Shown: positions 55,882 through 62,000 of the stretch, one piece after another
How positions within the stretch are numbered: position 1 is the stretch's first letter
Layout: each line of letters starts with the position of its first letter
NCBI GenBank assembly: GCA_014529385.2
Contig: CM043960.1
Location: 29,171,396 to 29,233,395 of the forward strand
DNA length: 62,000 nucleotides
Source of the DNA: Adiantum capillus-veneris
Taxonomy: Eukaryota > Streptophyta > Polypodiopsida > Polypodiales > Pteridaceae
Direction of reading: 5' to 3'
Made by a program: the position numbers and the translations under genes
The notes under the pieces: model-generated
The model's input: only the letters and a program-made list of their open reading frames with translations
Told to the model about the DNA's origin: nothing
Database searches by the model: none

Positions 55882-58143
55882 ATGGTAAACATTATATCAG
55901 GAGAAGATGAGACGATAGAACCACCGGGACAAGAAGAGTTTTATAACTCCTCTGAACATCTGGAAGTAAATGATGATGCAGATAATGAGTGTTCAGACAC
56001 CTCAAGTGAGCGTGAAAGGGAACCCGAGAATATTAAGTTTTATGATTTTGTTAATCAGCACCCTAGACACCAGGAACACTATAGGAAGAAACGAGCAGGA
56101 AACAAAGTGAGAGGGAACCTGATGCCCAGGATAAAAGGTAAAACTCACTATTTGATGCTTGTAAAAGTAGAGGATTGTGTAAAAGATCAAATATCAGGAA
56201 GATTCTCAAAAGATCAAAGGGAAAGAACGCGAGAGGAAATAAAACAGGAACGAAATGCTAAAACAGAAACAAAATCACAAAAATCTCAAAAATCAAAAAA
56301 AGAAACAACAAAAGACCACGAGTGGACCAAATTGGAGCGTAAACAGAAATACCAAGAACTGAAACGGTCTTTACGTGAGATGTGGACTACTGAAGAAGAT
56401 AGTTATGGTAAAGGGGAGTCAAAAAAGGGAAACATGAATGTACCATCACACTATCGAAAATTTACCATCCATGATAGAAAAATCATCATGACACCACCAG
56501 TCAGGGAAAGAACCAACCAAGAATCTTACGATGGGCCAGAAAATGCAAAAAGAATAGACCTCGCGGAACCAGGTGAAAAGCCTCAGCCAATCTATATAGC
56601 AAATGATTTAGAGCCTGAAGAAGAAGAACGGCTAACACAACTTCTCAAGAAGTATAAAGATGTGTTTGCATGGTCTTATAAAGACCTCAAAGGAGTTGAT
56701 CCATCGATATGCCAACATACAATTCCTTTGAAATCAGATGCAAAACCTAGCAAACAACGTTCTTATACTTATAATGACACATTTGCTAAAAGAATCAAAG
56801 AGGAGATTGATAAGATGATGGAAGCTGAATTCATCTATGAGATTGAACATACAGATTGGGTGTCACCCATTGTGGTATTTCCCAAAAAGAACGGAAAACT
56901 GCAAGTGTGTGTAAACCTCAAAAAGGTAAATGCAGCCACAATAAGGGATAATTATCCCTTGCCAATCACAGAACATGTACTTGAGCGGGTGCCTGGAAAG
57001 CGGGCTTATTTCTTTCTAGATGGGTTTTCAGGATACAACCAACTGGCAATTGCAAGGGAGGATCAACACAAAACAGCGTTTCCCATAGAATGGGGACTTT
57101 ATGCGTATCGAGTTATGCCATTTGGCTTAACTAATGCCCCAGCAACCTTCCAAAGGTTAATGACGCACGCATTCAAAGAATACCTGAGAATATTCTTAGA
57201 AATATACATGGATGATCTTTGTGTACACTCTCTTCTACGAGAGGAACATATTGACCATTTGCAAAAGGTCTTTGAAAAATGCAGGACATATCGAATTTGT
57301 CTTAACCCGGAAAAGTGTATCTTTATGGTTAAGCAAGGCCGCATCTTAGGACACATTGTCTCAAGAAATGGCATAACCACTGACCTAGACAAATTCAAAG
57401 TCATTGTAGACCTACCCAGGCCTACTAATGCAAAACAAGTGCAATCCTTCATGGGACACTGTGGATATTATCGAAGATTCATATACATGTATGCAGTCAT
57501 TGCACAACCTCTATATCGTTTGCTAGTCAATTTCAATTGGATCGAGGAGTGTGAAACTTCATTCCAAAAGCTGAAGGAAAACCTTATATCAGCACCTGTA
57601 TTGAAGGCACCAGATTGGGAAAAGATATTCCATGTTCACATTGATGCTTCTGCTTATGCAATCGGAAGTATTCTGGCTCAGCCTGGAGATGGAACAATGG
57701 ATTTTCCAGTTTGTTATGCAAGCCGACAGTTAAACATTGCGGAAAAGAACTACACGACCACTGAACGAGAAGGGTTAGGAATGATTTATGCTGTAAAGAA
57801 ATTTCAGCATTATTTGCTCGCAAACAAATTTGTGTTCTTCACATATCATCAAGCTCTGTTGTATCTAGTAAATAAACCATGCCATACAGGGAGAATTGTA
57901 TGCTGGTTTAGTATATTGCTAGAGTTTGATTTCACAGTGGTGGTCAAAAAGGGTAAAACCCATCTACGAGCGGATCATCTTTCAAGGATACACAACGGGG
58001 AGGCTCCTGAAGGAGTAGATGATGACATACCAGATGCTTATCTTTTCAATATTGAAATGATACCCAAATGGTCACAGGAAATTGTTAGCATTCTTTCCTT
58101 TGGAAGTAGATGTGATAATACGGAATACAGATCCAAAAAATAA
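55882..58143 (+). CDS. pol: RE-8 reverse transcriptase and RNase H
   Basis: 753 codons, same frame as the protease. Residues 1-230 are an acidic then Lys/Glu-rich linker. RT spans about 250-480: WVSPIVVFPKKNGKLQVCV, FLDGFSGYNQ (catalytic Asp380), MPFGLTNAPATFQRL and YMDD (residues 442-445, 57205-57216). The connection has FMGHCGYYRRFI. RNase H starts near residue 590 (HIDASAYAIGSILAQ) and has TEREGLGMIYAVKKFQHYL. The next catalytic Asp is replaced by Tyr655 (57844-57846), so RNase H is probably inactive. A TAA at 58141 separates it from integrase. Confidence 0.9.
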   Translation: MVNIISGEDETIEPPGQEEFYNSSEHLEVNDDADNECSDTSSEREREPENIKFYDFVNQHPRHQEHYRKKRAGNKVRGNLMPRIKGKTHYLMLVKVEDCVKDQISGRFSKDQRERTREEIKQERNAKTETKSQKSQKSKKETTKDHEWTKLERKQKYQELKRSLREMWTTEEDSYGKGESKKGNMNVPSHYRKFTIHDRKIIMTPPVRERTNQESYDGPENAKRIDLAEPGEKPQPIYIANDLEPEEEERLTQLLKKYKDVFAWSYKDLKGVDPSICQHTIPLKSDAKPSKQRSYTYNDTFAKRIKEEIDKMMEAEFIYEIEHTDWVSPIVVFPKKNGKLQVCVNLKKVNAATIRDNYPLPITEHVLERVPGKRAYFFLDGFSGYNQLAIAREDQHKTAFPIEWGLYAYRVMPFGLTNAPATFQRLMTHAFKEYLRIFLEIYMDDLCVHSLLREEHIDHLQKVFEKCRTYRICLNPEKCIFMVKQGRILGHIVSRNGITTDLDKFKVIVDLPRPTNAKQVQSFMGHCGYYRRFIYMYAVIAQPLYRLLVNFNWIEECETSFQKLKENLISAPVLKAPDWEKIFHVHIDASAYAIGSILAQPGDGTMDFPVCYASRQLNIAEKNYTTTEREGLGMIYAVKKFQHYLLANKFVFFTYHQALLYLVNKPCHTGRIVCWFSILLEFDFTVVVKKGKTHLRADHLSRIHNGEAPEGVDDDIPDAYLFNIEMIPKWSQEIVSILSFGSRCDNTEYRSKK

Positions 58144-58415
58144 ACAATTCGACAAACAAAAAACTTCCAGTTGATAGCAGGACAGCTGTATCATCTAGGA
58201 TCGGACCAAATCCTACGATTATGTATAAATCCGGAAGAATTCGAGTGCTACCTTGAAGAAGCACATATCCAAGATTGTGCATTTCATTGTTCAACAGTGA
58301 AAACACAGCAGAGACTGAAACAGTTCGGGGTTTTTTGGCCAACTATGTATGCGAACACACATTCTTATGTTACCAATTGTACTATATGTAGTGCCAAACG
58401 ACCAGTGGATCACGC
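58144..58415 (+). pseudogene. pol: RE-8 integrase, zinc-binding N-terminal domain only
   Basis: In frame with the RT. YLEEAHIQDCAFHCSTVKTQ and FWPTMYANTHSYVTNCTIC form the HHCC zinc finger of gypsy integrase. It is cut within the following segment by the RE-9 LTR; the DDE core is absent. Confidence 0.85.
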
Positions 58416-58607
58416 TGAAGGAGTACGAGCGGAAGTGCGACGCGAGAGAGAGTGCGAGAAGAAGAGCAGGACGATATGGTGAACTCGCTCTACGGTAATG
58501 TGTAGAGCATAGTGAGTTCTTATTAGGTTTTTACAAAAGAATATGTGTACATACCTGTCGGCCCGCCCACTTAACTGGGCGACCACATTGGGCTTTATAC
58601 CCCAACA
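58416..58607 (-). repeat. RE-9 3' LTR
   Basis: About 190 bp. The minus 5' end is TGTTGGGGTATAAAGCC at 58607, next to the purine tract; the other end is placed at TGAAGG (58416) or possibly 58406. Short LTRs are common in copia elements. Confidence 0.75.
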
Positions 58608-58618
58608 ACCTCCCACTT
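58608..58618 (-). promoter_or_regulatory. RE-9 polypurine tract
   Basis: AAGTGGGAGGT on the minus strand directly before the LTR. Confidence 0.7.
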
Positions 58619-58696
58619 AAAGTCCAATGTGGTACTTTAAGTGTGATAGAAGCTACTATACAAGCTAATATACAAGAGATGTAGAGAAGTGATGTA

Positions 58697-60154
58697 CTAC
58701 CCTACACCTAACTGCTTGCAAAAATGCGCAAAGCTCTCTGAGGGAAGTCCTTTTGTAAGTAGATCAACAGGATTTTCTGTGGTGTGGACTTTGACAAGCT
58801 GAAGTTGCTTATCCTCGAGCATTTCCCTGATGAAATGATACTTCACATCCACATGCTTTGTCTTTGAGTGATAAACTAGATTGCAAGCCAATTGTATAGC
58901 ACTTTGACTATCACAATATAACACAGGCATCTCTTCTTTGATTCCCAAATTTGTTACTAGTTGATTAAGCCAAATTGATTCTTTGCATGCCTCTGATGCT
59001 GCAACATATTCAGCCTCTGTAGTAGACTGAGTAACACAATCTTGTAATCTAGAACGCCATGATACTGCTCCACCAGCCAATGTAAAAACATACCCTGACG
59101 TAGACCTTCGATTGTCTAAGTCACCTGCATAATCTGAGTCTGTAAAACCATTTACACTTAGCTCCTGACTCCCATAGCATATGCGAATACTCTTTGTAGC
59201 TTTCAGGTATCTGAATATTCCTTTAACTGCCTCCCAATGTTTCTTGCCTGGGTTTGACATGTATTGACTTACTACTCCCACTGCAAATGCAATGTCTGGG
59301 CGAGTAGCAATCATTGCATACATAAAACTACCCACTGCAGAAGCATATGGAATCTTATCCATTTCAGCATGTTCTTCCTCAGACACAAGACAATCTTGTT
59401 TGCTAAGTTTCACATATGGTGGCAATGGAACACTCAATGCCTTTCCCTTCTCCATATTGAAACGTTGCAAAACCTTGTCCATATACTCTATTTGAGATAA
59501 CCTAATCAAATTCTTTGATCTGTCTCTCTCAATGCGCATACCAAGTATATGACTTGCCTCACCCATGTCTTTCATGTCAAACGATTTTGCCATCTTTGAC
59601 TTCAAAGCTAAAATTTCTTCCAAGTGCTTGCCAGCAATCAGCATGTCATCCACATACAAAATAAGGATCAGCCAACTGCCATCCTTGGCCTTCTTTGTAT
59701 ATAGACAATGATCGAACTCACTACATTTGTAGCCTTGAGAAAGCATAAACTTGTGGAATTTATGGTACCATGCCCTCGGTGATTGTTTTAAGCCATAAAG
59801 ACTCTTTAACAACTGGCATACCAAATCTTCCTTGCCTTTCTCAACAAACCCTTCTGGCTACTGCATGTAAATTTCCACATCTAAATCACCATGCAAGAAC
59901 GCTGTCTTGACATCCATTTGGTGCAACACCAAATCTGATATGGCAACCAATGCAAGAAAGCATCTCAATGTAGTCATCTTGACCACTAGAGAGAAGACTT
60001 CATCAAATTCAATGCCTTGTTCTTGCTTAAAGACCTTGGCAACAAGCCTTGCTTTGTACTTTGGCTGACTATCATGAGCGGTGATCTTATACCTGTAAAC
60101 CCATTTACAAGGTAGAGCCTTTTTGCCCTGTGGTAATTTAACTAGCTTCCATGT
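58697..60154 (-). pseudogene. pol: RE-9 reverse transcriptase and RNase H
   Basis: The open stretch 59824-58697 (375 codons) has LYGLKQSPRAWY, LYVDDMLIAG (YVDD at 59656-59645), YASAVGSFMYAM and the RNase H motifs GFTDSDYAGD and STTEAEYVAASEA, ending naturally with TAG. The N-terminal RT part (60154-59825) is in the same frame but carries TAG at 59860-59858, and a second TAG at 60157-60155 joins it to the integrase frame. In both places the family has Gln, so CAG to TAG is likely. Confidence 0.9.
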
Positions 60155-61000
60155 CTAGTTTTTATGCAGAGCTGTCATCTCTGACTGCATGGCCAATTGC
60201 CAATTCTTGGAGTCCTTCATTTGCACTGCTTCCTTGTAACATGAAGGCTCATTGCAATCAGTCAACATGACATAGTTCATAGATGGAACAAACCTATCAG
60301 GAGGTCGCGTGACACGTCTAGATCTACGCACAATAGGTGGCTCAGGCTCAGCCACAACCTGTGGTTTCACTCTATCCTGTCCTTGCTCCTCTTGAGCCCT
60401 GACATTTTGTCTTGCACGTGCAGGTCCATCTTCTTGGAAGACAACTCTCCTAATCTCCTCAACCCTCTCTGGTTTAGAATGATATTTGGCTTCATTAAAG
60501 TGAGCATCATTGCTGCGGATAACCTTTCTGGATTCGGGATCCCAAAGTCTGTACCCCATCTCACCAGAATTACCATAGCCTAGAAAGATGCACTTTCTAC
60601 TCTTTCGCTCAAGTTTGTTCCCAAATTCCTTTGCAACGTGAGTATATGCCTCACAGCCAAAGACTCTGAGATGCTTGTATGAAGGCACCTTGCCTGACCA
60701 TACCATCTCTGCACTAAATCCTTCTGCAAAACCTTGCTAGGAGATCTATTTATAAGATGAACAGCTGTTGATACAGCTTCAGCCCAAAACCCATTTGGCA
60801 ATTGTGCATTAGACAACATACTTCTGACCTTCTCTTGTATGGTCCTATTCATCCTCTCAGAAACACCATTTTGAGGAGGATTGTAAGGAGCAGTAAGTTC
60901 ACGTTTTATACCTTTTGACTCACAAAAGTCCTGAAAGGCCTTTGAAACATACTCTCCACCATTGTCAGTGCGTAAGCATTAAGCTTCTTGCCACTCTGAT
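60155..61000 (-). pseudogene. pol: RE-9 integrase core and C-terminal part
   Basis: Two frames. The 60900-60580 frame has NPPQNGVSERMNRTIQEKVR and GFWAEAVSTAVHLINRSPS (second half of the DDE core). After an indel near 60715 the 60706-60155 frame has YKHLRVFGCEAYTHV and CIFLGYGNSGEMGYRLWDP, the copia integrase C-terminal region. The start near 60975 (TDNGGEYV) is out of frame by one base. The first catalytic Asp and the zinc finger are deleted. Confidence 0.85.
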
Positions 61001-61068
61001 TCTCCACAAGTGTCACAAACGTTTTGAAAACACTAAACGCTTCATCCTTGTGTTGGAGATCTTCTTTT

Positions 61069-61117
61069 ACGCTGAAGAATGTGAGACATGTTCCCGCAAT
61101 TACAAAGAGCTCTTGGC
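61069..61117. other. RE-9 micro-inversion
   Basis: Within minus-strand RE-9, this 49-bp piece encodes a copia-typical motif, LKNVRHVPAITK, on the plus strand. It is bounded by a 9-bp inverted repeat (TCTTCTTTT at 61060-61068, AAAAGAAGA at 61118-61126). Confidence 0.75.
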
Positions 61118-61255
61118 AAAAGAAGAGCCATTTTGAAACTTTAATTGAACATCTCCAACACCTAAGATCTCACATGTCTGCCCATTGCCTAGCCGAACGT
61201 GATCTTTAGTGGTCACATAAGAGGTAAACCACTCCTTGTTTGGAGACACATGAAG

Positions 61256-61981
61256 TCATGCTCCTGAGTCTATAATCCAGTCACTCAGTGCATTTCCATC
61301 AGATGCTGTAAGAAGAGCTGAGTCCATTGTATTCTTCAAGAAGTAGATGTCTATTGTCACTAGACTGACATCCTCTGCAACAGTGTTTGTCACATTTATT
61401 TCTTGAATCTTCATTGAGGACTTGTTCTTCTCACCATGGTCTTCAGCTTTCTCTTTGCCTTTTTTTGCTTTCCATTCTCTGCAGTCTCTTTTCATGTGAC
61501 CCTTCTTGCCACAATGGTAGCATTCTATGTCACTCTTGCCTTTAGCACTGCGGGACTTGCTACGAAACTGATTCCTCTTTCCACCTTTGTACTTTTCTTT
61601 GGTCCTTCCCCTGACAACTAAGGTTGTTCCTTTTCCTTTGTCCATTGTCTTTCTATTGGTTTCTTCAGTAAGCAGACTTCCTTCTACACCTGCTATGTTC
61701 AAACCATCTGGAGGTGCAGAATTACTCAAAGCTGTGCGAAAAGTGTCCCAACTTTCCGGCAATGTGATCAACAGGAACATAGCTCTAACAGGTTCATCAA
61801 ACTTGACACCTTGAGTTGACAACTGACTATAGATTGTGTTGAATTCATTCAGATGATTGGACATAGCTGTCCCTTCCTTCATCTTCAAGTCAACAAGCTT
61901 CTTAAGCCAGTATACCTGTGAAGCTGCACTTTGCTTCTCATAAAGATCACTCAGCTTTAACCATGCTTGATAAGCCGACAT
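61256..61981 (-). CDS. gag: RE-9 gag and start of protease
   Basis: 241 codons open to near the window edge. The gag domain (SAASQVYWLKKLVDLKM, MSNHLNEFNTIYSQL, LLITLPESWDTF) is typical of copia. A Lys/Arg-rich stretch precedes the zinc knuckle CYHCGKKGHMKRDC (CX2CX4HX4C). The frame ends in WIIDSGA, the copia protease active site. The TGA that follows sits where Arg or Ser is normal, and protease sequence (KEWFTSY, VRLGNGQ) continues in frame after it. The true start lies beyond the window. Confidence 0.9.
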   Translation of the reverse strand: MSAYQAWLKLSDLYEKQSAASQVYWLKKLVDLKMKEGTAMSNHLNEFNTIYSQLSTQGVKFDEPVRAMFLLITLPESWDTFRTALSNSAPPDGLNIAGVEGSLLTEETNRKTMDKGKGTTLVVRGRTKEKYKGGKRNQFRSKSRSAKGKSDIECYHCGKKGHMKRDCREWKAKKGKEKAEDHGEKNKSSMKIQEINVTNTVAEDVSLVTIDIYFLKNTMDSALLTASDGNALSDWIIDSGA

Positions 61982-62000
61982 CTCGTCTACTACATTGAAG

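Larger units (their letters stand above)
48841..58415 (+). mobile_element. RE-8: Tat/Athila-like Ty3/gypsy retrotransposon, cut at its 3' side
   Basis: LTR, tRNA-Asp-type primer site, 1.9-kb leader with palindromes, gag, linker, protease, RT, RNase H and the zinc-binding start of integrase. The sequence switches to RE-9 at about 58415, so the integrase core and 3' LTR are absent or outside the window. Gag has several frameshifts; the pro-pol frame from 54571 to 58420 holds only two stops (55876-55878, 58141-58143). Confidence 0.9.
58416..62000 (-). mobile_element. RE-9: Ty1/copia retrotransposon, 3' part
   Basis: On the minus strand the copia order gag, protease, integrase, RT, RNase H, purine tract, LTR is seen, with the 5' end outside the window. 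It sits inside the RE-8 integrase. It carries a deletion, a small inversion, two frameshifts and three nonsense codons, but RT/RNase H is largely open. Confidence 0.9.

Noticed and set aside
55882-58143. A functional host-encoded or domesticated reverse transcriptase.
   Set aside because: It is in frame with protease and integrase, lies within a typical LTR element, and has a mutated RNase H residue and flanking in-frame stops.
55882-58415. Endogenous pararetrovirus (caulimovirid) origin for the RT.
   Set aside because: LTR, primer site, gag with knuckles, and an integrase zinc finger downstream of RNase H identify a gypsy element.

Overview
This is plant nuclear DNA made almost entirely of nested, decayed retrotransposons; no clearly intact host gene is visible. 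The lineage is land plant: Ty3/gypsy elements with tRNA-Asp-type primer sites and very large gag regions, a chromovirus-like family with an initiator-Met-type primer site, a Ty1/copia element, long (CA)n tracts, and stop codons that fit C-to-T decay at CG/CHG sites. A large-genome, possibly non-flowering plant would fit, but the species cannot be fixed from sequence alone.

Layout. RE-1 (1-6047, minus) is the 5' half of a Tat/Athila-like gypsy element: LTR, primer site, 2-kb leader, broken gag. RE-2 (6435-8860, plus) is a chromovirus-like gag-protease-RT remnant. RE-3 (about 9968-10800, plus) is a gag/protease scrap with a 175-bp tandem duplication. RE-4 (10890-14165, minus) is of the RE-1 family, with LTR and protease but no RT. 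REP-1a (14930-17205) and REP-1b (41825-43688) are two copies of a long LTR-like repeat. Between them lie an ABC-transporter fragment (19290-19605), an unrecognised gene fragment (21863-22924), a foldback element inside microsatellites (24645-25160), a degenerate AGTACY array (25316-26300), a multi-exon MULE-like transposase pseudogene (27180-29350) broken by chromovirus-like RE-5a (29599-32326), which is broken in turn by gypsy element RE-6 (32327-39060; gag and protease, no RT). RE-5b (43880-45370) is a second LTR copy of RE-5. RE-7 (about 45750-46194, minus) is an LTR sharing its R-U5 half with RE-6. RE-8 (48841-58415, plus) is the best preserved element: LTR, primer site, palindrome-bearing leader, gag, protease, RT, RNase H and the start of integrase. 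It is cut by Ty1/copia element RE-9 (58416 to the window end, minus).

Most notable signal. The untranslated leaders of RE-8 and RE-1, between primer site and gag, each carry an array of 24-bp palindromes of one design: two 10-bp arms around a CGCG-type tetramer. The arms are unrelated between the elements. In RE-8 four copies have perfect arms although the coding regions have decayed; in RE-1 one copy has a compensated change in both arms. Spacings near 280 bp recur in both. This looks like a shared cis-acting RNA or DNA system (for example dimerisation or packaging hairpins, or protein-binding sites).
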